DNA of 55,906 nucleotides from Phycisphaerae bacterium (GTDB taxonomy: Bacteria; Planctomycetota; Phycisphaerae; SM23-33), in assembly GCA_003551645.1 (NCBI GenBank), contig PUND01000032.1, positions 1 to 55,906 on the forward strand. The letters run 5' to 3'. A program made the position numbers and the translations under genes. Positions 26,549-35,813 of this stretch are shown here, one piece after another; within the stretch, counting starts at the first letter, position 1; every line of letters starts with the position of its first letter. The notes beneath the pieces were generated by a model. It was not told the DNA's origin. It saw only the letters and a program-made list of their open reading frames with translations, and did no database searches.

Positions 26549-28753
26549 TCAATCCTCGCGGGCCCGCCGGAACTCGCCCCTTCGGACAACGTTGTCCGAA
26601 TCAAACCACTCGAGGGCGGCCGTGAAAATCCGCTGCTGGGCAAGCAGCATCGCGACCTGGTCACGCTCCTGCTCGTAGCCGTCCCGGCTGGCGGGGCGAT
26701 AGTCGATCCGCTCCAGCACCGACACCGATCGCCTCGGAGGCAGCTCCAGAACCTTCTTTTGCGGCGAATCTCCCTCGACCTGGTCGTTGACTTTCTCAGG
26801 GGCCAGCTCGAACGCCCGCTCGACCATGTATCTGAGCACGTTCTGGTCTCCCGCGCGCATCTGCGGGATGCCGCGCCACTCCAGTCCGTAGGTCTGCCGG
26901 CTGAACAGACCCGTTTCGAATACGCGGGCACCGGCTTCTTCGAGGGCCTCGGCGAGGTTGTCCTCACCGGCCTCGGCAAAGACCTCCTCGGCTCGGCCGC
27001 GGGCGATGTCCATGGCCGAGAGCAGCTTCAGATCGCGCCGGGCGGCCTCGACCAGATCGGCGGGGATATCGTCGATTGTCTCCGCCTCCGGCGGGTCGTG
27101 AGCCGTCTGAGTCTCCGAGAGCCGCCACAACAGACGCCCCGTCCGGTCGTCTCGCACAAACATCCGCGGTCCGGTGTCGCCTTCCCTGATGGTCCCCCGC
27201 TCCGGGCGGAATGCCTCGGCGTCGAACGCCCTGCGCCACAGACCGTCGCCCGCCTCGCGCGAGGTGTAGGCGTTTCCGAGAATCTCGTGGTTGATCAACC
27301 GGGACAGCGACAGCAGCTCGGTCCGCTCCGCCGATACCGGGAACGCATCCATCTCCCTGTCAACCGGGAACAATACGTTTTCCAGTTCGACCGAATGCGC
27401 CCAGTTGATTTCGATGTCGGCGTCTTCCTCGTCCATCTCGTCGAGGGCATGCCGCGTGATTTCGTGCAACACATCCTCAAGCGGCGCATCGGTGGTCCGC
27501 TCCGCCGGGAGTGTGATTTCCACTTCCGGGTCGATGTAGATATCGCCACGCTGACCCCAAGGGTAGTAGATCGCGTCCAGGTCCGCGGCGTCGGCGAGTA
27601 TCTCAATAGCCCGGTTCAGCGGCTGGCGGGAGATTCGCACCGTCACCTCGCGCTGCAGCGTTGCATCGGCCGGGCGGGCCATCCGCCGGCGAACCCGAAC
27701 GTAAGGGTCCGTCTCCGAGTCCGGCGAGACCTCGTCCAGCAGAAATTCGGCCCGTCTGAGCAGGGCTTCCATTTGCGACTCGACCGTCTCTGGCTTCAGT
27801 TGCTCTATGATCAGTGGCTCGGCCTCAGAGAAGGTCATCGGCTCCTGGCGATACTCCGTCGGCTCATCCTCGTTGTCATTATCGACCGGGACCTCCCTGA
27901 CGAACTCGTCGCGGTGCTCCCGCCAGTAGCTGAATACCCTCGTCCGGCTGGGCTTGGCCACCCGCTCGACCACGTCCCTGTCCACAAACAGGTAGGAAAC
28001 TGCGATGCGGTTGGGCCGACGATATCCGAAGCCGAACTCCTCCGGCGACTGCGCCTGACCGGCTTCGCTGGAGCGGTAGCGGTTGTAGTGAGCGAGTATA
28101 TCGTCGTCGGTCGGCTCGTCTGTGAGCTCCTCCAACAGGTCGTCGGCCCGGAACTCGCCCACGCGAAGGTTTATCTGCTCAGTCAGATTTCGGTAGGCGT
28201 GGCGTAGCTGCGGCTCCGACGGCAGAACGGAAGTCGTAGCGCTGTTGAAGCTCGTGCTGACGGTCAGCCAGCGGGCGACGGCGCCGCGGAGCATCTCGCC
28301 GCCATCCTGGCGACGGTCGCCGATCTGGGCCACCAGACGCTCATATTGCGCGCCGGTCAGTCCGATATCCCTGAGGAACTGGTCAACGTCCTGGTCGGTT
28401 ACCGAAACGGTGCCGCTGTCCTCGGCCTCCTTCAGCAACAGCGCATATGTCAGAGGAACCTCGTTCCAGTCGTTGTTCATCAGCGCCAGGAACTCGGTTT
28501 CCGTCGGAATACCCATCATCTGATAGTGCGAGCGGCCCAGGCCGATAATCCTCAGCAGTTCAATGTCGCCATGGGCCTGCACTAGATCGCGCCGGAGCAC
28601 ATCATCCCATCGGCCGGTGCCTATCGGCTCGGTCTCGGGTCGGCGGCGGACAAGCTGCTCAAAGCCCTGAAAGCCGATAAGGAACGTCACCATCAGCACC
28701 GCCATGATGATGATGACCAGCTTCTGACGGCGGCGGAAAAACGCAAATGCCAT
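26549..28753 (-). CDS. SurA/PpiD N-terminal-type periplasmic chaperone-like protein
   Basis: A 734-residue protein with a short basic N terminus, one membrane helix (about residues 11-29) and a large periplasmic part. The order FFRRRQKLVIIIMAVLMVTF then GRWDDVLRRDL...LMNNDWNEVPLTYALLLKEAEDSG...VTDQDVDQFLRD resembles the chaperone half of PpiD/SurA. I cannot see a convincing parvulin rotamase core; the C-terminal half is acidic and divergent. Likely role: folding or quality control of exported proteins. GGGAG precedes the ATG. The gene is alone, divergent from the rhomboid gene. Confidence 0.78.
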   Translation of the reverse strand: MAFAFFRRRQKLVIIIMAVLMVTFLIGFQGFEQLVRRRPETEPIGTGRWDDVLRRDLVQAHGDIELLRIIGLGRSHYQMMGIPTETEFLALMNNDWNEVPLTYALLLKEAEDSGTVSVTDQDVDQFLRDIGLTGAQYERLVAQIGDRRQDGGEMLRGAVARWLTVSTSFNSATTSVLPSEPQLRHAYRNLTEQINLRVGEFRADDLLEELTDEPTDDDILAHYNRYRSSEAGQAQSPEEFGFGYRRPNRIAVSYLFVDRDVVERVAKPSRTRVFSYWREHRDEFVREVPVDNDNEDEPTEYRQEPMTFSEAEPLIIEQLKPETVESQMEALLRRAEFLLDEVSPDSETDPYVRVRRRMARPADATLQREVTVRISRQPLNRAIEILADAADLDAIYYPWGQRGDIYIDPEVEITLPAERTTDAPLEDVLHEITRHALDEMDEEDADIEINWAHSVELENVLFPVDREMDAFPVSAERTELLSLSRLINHEILGNAYTSREAGDGLWRRAFDAEAFRPERGTIREGDTGPRMFVRDDRTGRLLWRLSETQTAHDPPEAETIDDIPADLVEAARRDLKLLSAMDIARGRAEEVFAEAGEDNLAEALEEAGARVFETGLFSRQTYGLEWRGIPQMRAGDQNVLRYMVERAFELAPEKVNDQVEGDSPQKKVLELPPRRSVSVLERIDYRPASRDGYEQERDQVAMLLAQQRIFTAALEWFDSDNVVRRGEFRRARED

Positions 28754-28910
28754 GGTTACTCCCGTAGGGTGCTAGGGTATATCAATCGGGAACGGACGAA
28801 TACTCCATGATAAACTTCCACGCTTTTTTTGCAAGACCGACGCTACCGGCGAGCGCCGCACTTCGGGCCGATGCGACCGTCCGATGCTGGCGAATGCGTG
28901 CGCCAGAACC

Positions 28911-28916
28911 TATAAT
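28911..28916 (+). promoter_or_regulatory. Consensus -10 box upstream of rhomboid gene
   Basis: TATAAT in the divergent gap, 77 bases before the ATG. The -35 at the proper distance (TGGCGA) is poor, so an activator or a different upstream element would be needed. Confidence 0.35.
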
Positions 28917-28992
28917 GCCAACTTAAAGTCCGTGTTTGTGTGCGGACGTTGCCGCCGCGTGACCGTAACGACCTCCGGTTTCCGGGCCGAAA

Positions 28993-30180
28993 ATGTTCAT
29001 CCCGATCAAAACCGACTACCAGATGTCGAGAAGGCCGTGGGTGAATTACGCCATCGTCGCGGCCAACATCGTCCTGTATGTAATCGGCCTGAACGGGCAG
29101 AATTTCCAGCGGGCGGCCCCGTGGATGCTGCATCCGCACGCACCGACACTGTTTCAGTTCTTCAGCTCCGCCTTCCTGCACGCCAACTTACCCCACCTGC
29201 TGGGCAACATGGTATTCTTGTGGGTCTTCGGCAACGCTCTGAACGACCGATTCGGACACGCCGGCTACCTGGCGTTCTACCTGGCCGGAGGTGTGCTCGC
29301 CAGTGTGGGCTACGTGCTGCTGGTCGGGCACTCTACGATTCCACTTCTGGGCGCCTCCGGGGCCATATCCGGCGTCACGGGGGCGTATCTGGTTCTGTTT
29401 CCAAAGGTCCGCGTCACGCTGCTGGTGTGGATATTCTACTTCATCACCTTCTTCGAGCTTTCCAGCTTGTTCTTCCTGATGTTCCAGTTCGTCTGGAACC
29501 TGGTCATGACGCTGGGCCGGCTGGCCGGTCCAGTCGGCGGCGGAGTGGCCTACGCCGCCCACAGTGCCGGATATCTGTACGGTATCGCCGTCGCTGTGGT
29601 TCTGCTGACCATCCGCGCCCTGCCGCGGGAGCCGTTCGACCTGCTGAACCTGATCAAAGCCAACCGCCGCAAGGCCCGCTTTCGCCGCATGGTCGCCGAA
29701 GGGTACGACCCGTTCTCCCGTGCCAGGCCGAGCATGCGTCCGGGAACCGGACGGATGGGAGGGCCTGACAAGCCCAGCCCGACCTCACAGCAGGAAATGG
29801 ACCTTCGAAGCCGGATAGCGGAATTGCTCCGCAACCACGACTATCAGTCCGCCGCGGATAAGTATTTGCATCTGTTGCAGTTGTCCGAAGACGCAGTCCT
29901 GCCGCAATCACAGCAGCTAGACATCGCCAACCGCCTGATGGCCGACGAGCGCTACCCCCAGGCGGCCGACGCCTATGAACGGCTGCTCAAACACTACCCC
30001 AACTACGAAAACAGCGGCGACATCTACCTGATGCTCGGACTGCTCTATGGCCGATACCTACACCGAAAGGACCTGGCCGAGCAGCACCTCGAGCAGGCCG
30101 TTGAGCGTTTGCGCGACCAGAAATCCATAGACTTCGCGCACCGGCTGCTCCAGGAGGTCCGTGCGCAACACGAAAGATAG
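28993..30180 (+). CDS. Rhomboid family intramembrane serine protease with TPR tail
   Basis: Six- or seven-helix membrane protease in residues 15-215: HLLGNMVFLWVFGNALND, the catalytic Ser122 in LLGASGAISGVTG, and the catalytic His190 in VAYAAHSAGYLYG. After a linker the cytoplasmic tail (about 270-395) has TPR-like repeats (YQSAADKYLHLLQLSEDA, YPQAADAYERLLKHYPNYEN, DLAEQHLEQAVERLRDQ), probably for binding partners. 395 residues in all. No strong ribosome site precedes the ATG, but the protein starts as expected. Followed at once by two small multi-pass membrane proteins on the same strand, suggesting a membrane-related operon. Confidence 0.94.
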   Translation: MFIPIKTDYQMSRRPWVNYAIVAANIVLYVIGLNGQNFQRAAPWMLHPHAPTLFQFFSSAFLHANLPHLLGNMVFLWVFGNALNDRFGHAGYLAFYLAGGVLASVGYVLLVGHSTIPLLGASGAISGVTGAYLVLFPKVRVTLLVWIFYFITFFELSSLFFLMFQFVWNLVMTLGRLAGPVGGGVAYAAHSAGYLYGIAVAVVLLTIRALPREPFDLLNLIKANRRKARFRRMVAEGYDPFSRARPSMRPGTGRMGGPDKPSPTSQQEMDLRSRIAELLRNHDYQSAADKYLHLLQLSEDAVLPQSQQLDIANRLMADERYPQAADAYERLLKHYPNYENSGDIYLMLGLLYGRYLHRKDLAEQHLEQAVERLRDQKSIDFAHRLLQEVRAQHER

Positions 30181-30216
30181 GCCTAGTTTTGACCGTCAGC
30201 GGCAGAGAAGCCAGTT

Positions 30217-30990
30217 ATGTTTGAAATACCCGTACCACCCCCGCCGGAGATCCCTGCATTGTGGGCCTGGACGGCCACCGGCGGAGGGCTTGTCGTCGGC
30301 ACGGCTATGCTGCTCTGGGGCAGACATCTGCACCGGGCCTTTCTGGTGCTCGCCGGCGCGGGGGCGGGAGTGGCGCTGGCGGAGCCGCTGAGCGGGTGGC
30401 TGGACTTCAACATCGTGCTGCTGCGAATCGTGCCGGCGGTCGTTCTGGCGATAGTGGGGTTCGTGGCGGCCCGGCTTATCTGGGCGCTGCTCGGCGGCGC
30501 TCTTGCGTCGCTTATAACGGCCACGTCGGCCCTGCTGGTGGCGATGTACCGCGCCGGCGCGCCCGTCGGCGAGGCCCCGCCGACCGAGACGCTCGCCGAA
30601 TGGCCGGCCGAGTCGGCGATGAACCTGTTCAACGCACTCAGCGAAAGCGGCTATCTGCCACTGGCCCTCGGAGGCAGCTTGCTGGTCGGCGCGGCCGTGG
30701 CGCTGGTGCTGCTGCTGCGCCCGGTGGCGGGAAGGATAATCATGACGTCCCTGCTGGCGACCGCGGTGCTGATGGGTGCGCTGCTGCTGGCATCGATCAA
30801 CATCCGCGACACCCTGTGGCAGACCATGTGGGAGTACCCCCTTGTACCGGCGGCCGGGGCGGTGGCGCTGGTACTGCTGGGCTGGATCTGGCAGTTCGTC
30901 TGTGCCGGCCGCGAACGCCGCAGCGAGCGGGAAAAGCAAAAGCAGAAGGAAAAAGCCGAAGCCGAGGACGCATCCGCCAGGAAGGCATAG
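30217..30990 (+). CDS. Multi-pass membrane protein, first of a similar pair
   Basis: A 257-residue protein with about seven hydrophobic helices and a highly charged C-terminal tail (RERRSEREKQKQKEKAEAE). The arrangement WGRHLHRAFLVLAGAGAGVALAEPLSGWL followed by Gly/Ala-rich helices recalls DUF4203/TMEM198-like proteins, but I am not sure. The gene starts 36 bases after the rhomboid stop and is followed after 30 bases by a protein of similar size, topology and basic C terminus. Function unknown. Confidence 0.78.
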   Translation: MFEIPVPPPPEIPALWAWTATGGGLVVGTAMLLWGRHLHRAFLVLAGAGAGVALAEPLSGWLDFNIVLLRIVPAVVLAIVGFVAARLIWALLGGALASLITATSALLVAMYRAGAPVGEAPPTETLAEWPAESAMNLFNALSESGYLPLALGGSLLVGAAVALVLLLRPVAGRIIMTSLLATAVLMGALLLASINIRDTLWQTMWEYPLVPAAGAVALVLLGWIWQFVCAGRERRSEREKQKQKEKAEAEDASARKA

Positions 30991-31020
30991 CTACCGGCTG
31001 ATACGAACCAGGACGGAACC

Positions 31021-31764
31021 ATGTATCCAATGCTCTCGGCATCCCCCGGCGCCGACAATTCGGCGGCGACCCAGCTTATGGAGCAGCTCCTCCATCTGGA
31101 GCGACCCTCGCAACAGGAGATGATGAACGCCATGGAGGCGATGGGCGCTTTCCAGGCGATAGTCGTGCTGGCTCTGGGTGTGGCGATACTGCTGAACGGC
31201 TGGAAGGCGTTCAAACTCGTGGCGATCCTGAACGCCGCGATAATAGGCGGGCTTCTGGGAACGTACCTCGGCGGGCGGCTGGACGGCGACAATCTGTCGC
31301 TCATCGGCGGCATAGCCGGAGGTCTGGTCCTGGCGGTGCTGGCCTGGCCGGCTATGCGCATCGCAATCAGCGTGATGGGATCGATAGTCGGGGCGTCGCT
31401 GGGGTACGCCGGGTGGTACTATTCGGCGATGGCGATGGGTCGTGAAGGACTGACCGAGCATGCCTGGGCCGGAGCGCTGCTCGGGCTGGTGACACTGGGC
31501 CTGCTGGCTTTTGTGGTATTCCAGTTCGTGGTGATGGCCTTCACGTCCTTTCAGGGCTCGATTATGGCGATTTCCGGGATGATTGCTCTTTTGCTGAAAC
31601 ATCCCGACGTCCGGGATCCCATATACAACGCCCTCATGAACAATGAGTTCCTTCCGCCGCTGGTGGTCGGTGCACCGGCGCTTATCGGCTTCGTGTTCCA
31701 GTACGCCGCTCTGGACAAGAAACGCAAGAAGAAGCGCAAGCCCTCCGACAGCGGCGGCGTTTGA
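31021..31764 (+). CDS. Multi-pass membrane protein, second of a similar pair
   Basis: 247 residues, about seven helices, ending in a Lys/Arg-rich tail (LDKKRKKKRKPSDSGG). The core GWKAFKLVAILNAAIIGGLLGTYLGGRL matches, by pattern, the helix-Gly-rich-helix unit of the preceding protein, so the two may be diverged duplicates that form a heteromeric membrane complex. No known domain is certain. AGGACGGAACC precedes the ATG as a weak ribosome site. Confidence 0.78.
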   Translation: MYPMLSASPGADNSAATQLMEQLLHLERPSQQEMMNAMEAMGAFQAIVVLALGVAILLNGWKAFKLVAILNAAIIGGLLGTYLGGRLDGDNLSLIGGIAGGLVLAVLAWPAMRIAISVMGSIVGASLGYAGWYYSAMAMGREGLTEHAWAGALLGLVTLGLLAFVVFQFVVMAFTSFQGSIMAISGMIALLLKHPDVRDPIYNALMNNEFLPPLVVGAPALIGFVFQYAALDKKRKKKRKPSDSGGV

Positions 31765-31820
31765 GGCCGGCCGGCGAAGAAAGCACCATGAGCCAATGTC
31801 CACAATGACCGAGATGCAGG

Positions 31821-32603
31821 ATGGCCGAGAAACCCGACATCCCGAAGCTGTTTGACCTTTCCGGACAGGTGGCGGCCGTCACCGGCGGCTCGCGCGGGCT
31901 GGGCAGAGAGATGGCCCATGCACTCGCCGAGGCGGGCGCCGACGTTGTTGTCGGCAGCAGAAACGAGCGGGAAATCCACCGGGCGGCGGAGGAGATATCC
32001 GCCGAGACCGGCCGCAATGTCCTGCCCCGGGTCCTGGATGTCACCGACCCCGACAGCGTCGAGCGTTTCGTGGCCACGGCGGCCGAGGAGCTTGGCCGGC
32101 TCGACGTGCTGGTCAACAACGCCGGCACAAATGTCCGCGCCCCCATCGAGAAGATCACGGATGAGGACTGGAACACCATCCAGAACGTCAACGTCACCGG
32201 CGTGATGCACTGCTGCCGGGCGGCGACCCCGCGGATGGTCCGCGCCGGCTACGGGCGCATCATCAACGTCGCATCGGCCGTGGGGCTTGTCGGACTGCCC
32301 CAACGGACCTCCTACGCCGCCAGCAAGGGCGCCGTTGTGCAGATGACCCGCACACTGGCGGTGGAACTCGCCGAATCGGGCGTGACGGTCAACTGCCTGT
32401 GCCCGGGACCGTTCGCCACCGAGATAAACCGCCCCCTGCTGGAAGACCCAGAAAAGGCGCGTGTCGTGCTCGGTCGCATACCCATGAACCGCTGGGGCGA
32501 GATGCACGAAATACGCGCACCACTTGTGTTTCTGGCGTCACCGTCGGCCGGCTTCGTCACAGGCGCCATCCTGAGCGTGGACGGCGGCTGGGTCGCGCAA
32601 TAG
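31821..32603 (+). CDS. Short-chain dehydrogenase/reductase, FabG-like
   Basis: Classical SDR of 260 residues. NAD(P)-binding TGGSRGLGREMA near residue 21, NNAGTN, the catalytic Ser in NVASAVGLVGLPQ, and Tyr-x3-Lys in SYAASKGAVVQ are intact, and the C terminus has the usual GAILSVDGGW. The closest named families are 3-oxoacyl-ACP reductase and gluconate 5-dehydrogenase (the LFDLSGQVAAVTGG start favours the latter). It could supply ketoreduction for the lipid cluster 3 kb downstream, but that link is only by proximity. The ATG lacks a strong ribosome site. Confidence 0.9.
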   Translation: MAEKPDIPKLFDLSGQVAAVTGGSRGLGREMAHALAEAGADVVVGSRNEREIHRAAEEISAETGRNVLPRVLDVTDPDSVERFVATAAEELGRLDVLVNNAGTNVRAPIEKITDEDWNTIQNVNVTGVMHCCRAATPRMVRAGYGRIINVASAVGLVGLPQRTSYAASKGAVVQMTRTLAVELAESGVTVNCLCPGPFATEINRPLLEDPEKARVVLGRIPMNRWGEMHEIRAPLVFLASPSAGFVTGAILSVDGGWVAQ

Positions 32604-32637
32604 CGGCTTCGCGGTCTGCCAGCCGCGTAAGAAGCGG

Positions 32638-32667
32638 TTGACAGGAACGCCCGTGGACCGGTAATAT
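32638..32667 (+). promoter_or_regulatory. Promoter candidate for the 32722 gene
   Basis: Consensus TTGACA, 18 bases, TAATAT. About 50 bases of leader lead to the GTG start with GGGGAGGA. Confidence 0.5.
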
Positions 32668-32721
32668 CCTTTGATTCGTTCAAGCCCGAGGGCCGTTCGC
32701 CCGACAGGGGAGGACCTTGAC

Positions 32722-33498
32722 GTGGCGAAGAAAAAAAATTCACCGGCGCTTTTTGAGGTAATCGCGCGTGACAGGGAGCGTCAGTCCCAGGCGGGGCTGA
32801 ATGTCCCGACGTGGATGGGCGGCCGAAAGCAACAGGACTCGGCCGAGGAGCAGTCGTCGCAGGAGTCGCCTGCGCCTCAACAGCCCAAGCAGCCCAAAGC
32901 GCCGCAGCAACAGCCGAAGCCGGCGCCCAAGAAGCGGCCGAAGCCGGATGCCGCCCCGGCGGACGGCAAGGCATCGGACGAGCCGATGTTTTCGACCTCC
33001 GGCGGACGCCTCCGTGTGTCGCTGAATTACAGTTCGGCTATCATCGCCAGTGTGGCGCTGGTGCTGTTGCTGGGCGCGGCGTTCGCCATCGGCCGAGCTA
33101 CGGCCGACGGAGACGCCGCGACCGCGGCGGCGACCGGTGTCATTGGCGAGCAGGAAGCCGGCCGGGAAATGGGTAGCGGCGCGGACCGACAGCCGGGCAA
33201 ACACTACCTGGTAATCTGGGACGCTGACGAAAGCTCCGGCCTGGAGGATGAGGCCGAACGTATCGCCCGGTTCTTCACCGAGCAGGGAGAGCCGGCCGAG
33301 GTTACGACACTGGAAGACCGCCAGGCCGGGACGGTATTTGTCGCGGTCTGGGCGCTGGAGGGGTTCGACCGCCCCGACAGCCAGGCAGCGGAAAACTACG
33401 CGACTCGAATCCGTGAACTCGGCCGGGAGTACCGGAACCGGCACACGAATATAAGCATTAACCCCTGGTACGCGGAGTATCAGCCACCGGCGCAATAA
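32722..33498 (+). CDS. Single-pass membrane protein with SPOR-like extracytoplasmic domain
   Basis: 258 residues. The N-terminal AKKKNSPALFEVIARDRERQ is a conserved-looking cytoplasmic motif, followed by a Gln/Pro/Lys-rich linker (40-95), one helix (about 104-124) and an extracytoplasmic domain of about 100 residues (KHYLVIWDADESSGLEDEAE...) that looks like a beta-alpha unit of the SPOR type. GTG start, with GGGGAGGA nine bases upstream; an earlier in-frame ATG has no site. It is followed by the PVC small basic protein, probably in the same transcript. Function unknown; envelope or division is a reasonable guess. Confidence 0.8.
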   Translation: MAKKKNSPALFEVIARDRERQSQAGLNVPTWMGGRKQQDSAEEQSSQESPAPQQPKQPKAPQQQPKPAPKKRPKPDAAPADGKASDEPMFSTSGGRLRVSLNYSSAIIASVALVLLLGAAFAIGRATADGDAATAAATGVIGEQEAGREMGSGADRQPGKHYLVIWDADESSGLEDEAERIARFFTEQGEPAEVTTLEDRQAGTVFVAVWALEGFDRPDSQAAENYATRIRELGREYRNRHTNISINPWYAEYQPPAQ

Positions 33499-33528
33499 GG
33501 TGGATTTAGTAAATTCGGAGTGGTAAAG

Positions 33529-33792
33529 ATGACACTTGATAGAACACTGAAGGTTCACGGAGCGATGTCGCGGACGCGAAGCGTCTTGACCCGCGCCGAG
33601 CGGATAGAGCGGCTGATGGAAGAGGGCGACTTCGACCCGGAAAAGGACGAGCCGTTCGGTCTGCCGAAGATGAAGGTCCGCCACTCCAGGGCGGGCACCA
33701 AGAGCAAGAAGGAAAAGACGGACGAGGAAGCCGAAGCCGGCTCAGAGGCCGCGGAATCCGCCGAGGCGGCCGAATCGACCGAAGGCGAATAG
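33529..33792 (+). CDS. PVC-type small basic protein
   Basis: 87 residues. The N-terminal half, LDRTLKVHGAMSRTRSVLTRAERIERL followed by FGLPKMKVR (quoted in parts), matches my recollection of the small basic protein family shared by Chlamydiae, Verrucomicrobia and Planctomycetes, proposed to bind ribosomal RNA. The C-terminal half is Glu/Ala-rich, so the whole protein is not basic. The ATG is chosen over an in-frame GTG nine bases earlier because GGAG lies eight bases before it. A good lineage marker for this window. Confidence 0.85.
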   Translation: MTLDRTLKVHGAMSRTRSVLTRAERIERLMEEGDFDPEKDEPFGLPKMKVRHSRAGTKSKKEKTDEEAEAGSEAAESAEAAESTEGE

Positions 33793-33907
33793 GCGCACCT
33801 TTCGATAGTCCACAGGCCGCGGGCGCAAGCCGCGCGAACCGGCGGGACATGCCGCCGTTCGCCGTTGCGCCGGCGGCCATTTTCGACCACCCGGCCGAGG
33901 AAATCCG

Positions 33908-35023
33908 ATGACACGACCAAGCCACTCCATCGCCGAGCGAATGAGCCGCCTCGACGCATCCGGGATACGCAAGGTCTTCGACCTGGCGGCGAAGATGAAA
34001 AACCCCATCAACCTCTCCATCGGCCAGCCGGACTTCGACGTGCCGGAGCAGGTCAAGGAAGAGGCCATCGACGCCATCCGGCGCGGCGAGAACAAGTACA
34101 CCCAGACACAGGGATCGTCCGCCCTGCTGGACGCGGTGGCCCGCAAGTGCGGGGAGGAACTCGGCTCATCAGACGACCGGGGCTACCTGATTACATCCGG
34201 CGTCAGCGGCGGACTGGTCCTGGCGATGCTGACGCTGGTCAATCCTGGCGATGAGGTGGTCTTCACGGACCCGTATTTCGTGATGTACGCTCATCTGACG
34301 AATCTCGTCGGCGGCAAATGCGTGCCGGTCGACACGTACCCCGACTTCCGGCCGGATGCGGGAAAAATCGCCGACGCCATCACCGACCGCACGCGACTGC
34401 TGATTATCAACTCCCCGGCCAATCCAACCGGCGCCGTTTACAGCCGGACTGAGCTTGAGCAGATAGCCGAAGTCGCCGAAAAGCATGACCTGCTGGTCGT
34501 TTCCGACGAGATATACAACGACTTCTGCTACGACGAGCCGTTCGTGTCTATGGCCTCGGTGTACGATAACACCCTGCTGCTGAGGGGTTTTTCCAAGAGC
34601 TATGCGATGACCGGCTGGCGGCTGGGCTGGGCGACCGGGCCGAGGCCGGTTGTCGAGCAGATGACCATGCTCCAGCAGTACAGCTTCGTATGCGCTCCGA
34701 GCATGGCCCAGGCGGGCGGCGTAAGAGCTATAGGAACCGACGTATCGGAACACGTGGCAGACTACCAACGCAAGCGCGACATCGTCCAGGATATGCTCGG
34801 CGAGGCGTTCGGTCTTATCAAGCCGGCCGGGGCGTTCTACGCCTTCGTGCCCGCTCCCGGCGGCGAGGCGACGCCGTTCGTGGAAAAGGCAATCGCCAGC
34901 AACGTGCTGATTATACCCGGCGGCGTCTTCTCCGAGCGGGACACGCACTTCCGCATCTCTTACGCCACCGACGACAACCAGCTCCGCAAGGGGCTTGAGA
35001 TACTCGCGGGTTTGGCGAGCTGA
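33908..35023 (+). CDS. Class I/II pyridoxal-phosphate aminotransferase
   Basis: Fold-type I aminotransferase of 371 residues, of the aspartate/tyrosine aminotransferase branch. Motifs: NLSIGQPDFDVPE, the NSPANPTGAVYS loop, SDEIYNDFCYD, and the PLP-lysine segment GFSKSYAMTGWRLGW, where Lys forms the Schiff base and the Arg binds phosphate. The C-terminal HFRISYA carries the substrate carboxylate Arg. The exact amino acid cannot be told from sequence. It stands between the small basic protein and the lipid cluster, with 178 bases to the next gene. Confidence 0.94.
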   Translation: MTRPSHSIAERMSRLDASGIRKVFDLAAKMKNPINLSIGQPDFDVPEQVKEEAIDAIRRGENKYTQTQGSSALLDAVARKCGEELGSSDDRGYLITSGVSGGLVLAMLTLVNPGDEVVFTDPYFVMYAHLTNLVGGKCVPVDTYPDFRPDAGKIADAITDRTRLLIINSPANPTGAVYSRTELEQIAEVAEKHDLLVVSDEIYNDFCYDEPFVSMASVYDNTLLLRGFSKSYAMTGWRLGWATGPRPVVEQMTMLQQYSFVCAPSMAQAGGVRAIGTDVSEHVADYQRKRDIVQDMLGEAFGLIKPAGAFYAFVPAPGGEATPFVEKAIASNVLIIPGGVFSERDTHFRISYATDDNQLRKGLEILAGLAS

Positions 35024-35201
35024 CCGACGGGCATTCGAGCACGCGCATGATCGCGTATTGCTCGCCGGCGCTCGGCCGCGCGCCGCCACGAAACAAACCC
35101 GGTCACGAGTATGGCACCGCCTGCGGGCCGCGAATACAAAAAAGACCTTGCAAGCCCGCGATGCAGCGACTAAAAGTCCGCCAATCCCCTGTGGGCGAAC
35201 T

Positions 35202-35693
35202 ATGAAATTTCACCTGGTTGACAAGATAGAGTTGCTGGAGCCGCCGGAGCGGATAGTGACCACGAAGGTCCTCTCGCTGGCCGAGGAGTACTTGGCGGAC
35301 CATTTTCCCACCTTTCCGGTCATGCCCGGCGTGCTGATGCTTGAGGCGCTGGCGCAGTCGGCGGCGTGGCTGACACGGGTGGTGCAGGACTACTCCCGAA
35401 GCATGGTGGTGCTCTCGTCGGCCAGGAACGTGCGTTACGCGAAGTTCGTGGAGCCGGGACAGACCTTCCGTTGCGAGGTGACCGCCCGCGACATCGGCTC
35501 GGATCTGGCGAAGTTCACCGGCAGCGGTTTTGTCGGAGACAACCAGGCGGTCTCGGCCCGGCTGGAGTTGCGGTGCTTCAACCTTGCCGACAGGCAAGAT
35601 TACCTGTCCGGCACCGACGCCGCAATCGTCGAGGACCTTAAGCGGCGATTCCGCCTTGTCGGCGGGCCGCTGGCGATGGGACAGGAAGCGTAG
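35202..35693 (+). CDS. FabZ-like hotdog dehydratase, first of two
   Basis: Beta-hydroxyacyl-ACP dehydratase type hotdog fold, 163 residues. The catalytic segment DHFPTFPVMPGVLMLEALAQ has both the His and the Glu of FabZ, and the core ARNVRYAKFVEPGQTFRCEV follows. Start chosen at MKFHLVDKIELLEPPER, matching the FabZ N terminus; the ribosome site is weak (GTGGGCG). A 70-residue extension upstream in frame is compositionally odd. With the second dehydratase it may form a heterodimer. About 120 bases and a strong promoter separate it from the acp unit. Confidence 0.92.
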   Translation: MKFHLVDKIELLEPPERIVTTKVLSLAEEYLADHFPTFPVMPGVLMLEALAQSAAWLTRVVQDYSRSMVVLSSARNVRYAKFVEPGQTFRCEVTARDIGSDLAKFTGSGFVGDNQAVSARLELRCFNLADRQDYLSGTDAAIVEDLKRRFRLVGGPLAMGQEA

Positions 35694-35710
35694 CCGACGT
35701 TCGCGGAGCG

Positions 35711-35739
35711 TTGACTTTGGCCCGTTTATTACCTATATA
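35711..35739 (+). promoter_or_regulatory. Strong promoter for the acp-dehydratase-ketosynthase unit
   Basis: TTGACT, exactly 17 bases, TATATA. The leader to the acp ATG is about 70 bases and ends with AAGGAGAG. Confidence 0.6.
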
Positions 35740-35813
35740 TGAGTGCCTTTTCCGGCATGGCCGCCGGAGGATACCATCCGTGGGCGGTCAGGCCCCGAAG
35801 GAGAGATTAGCTA

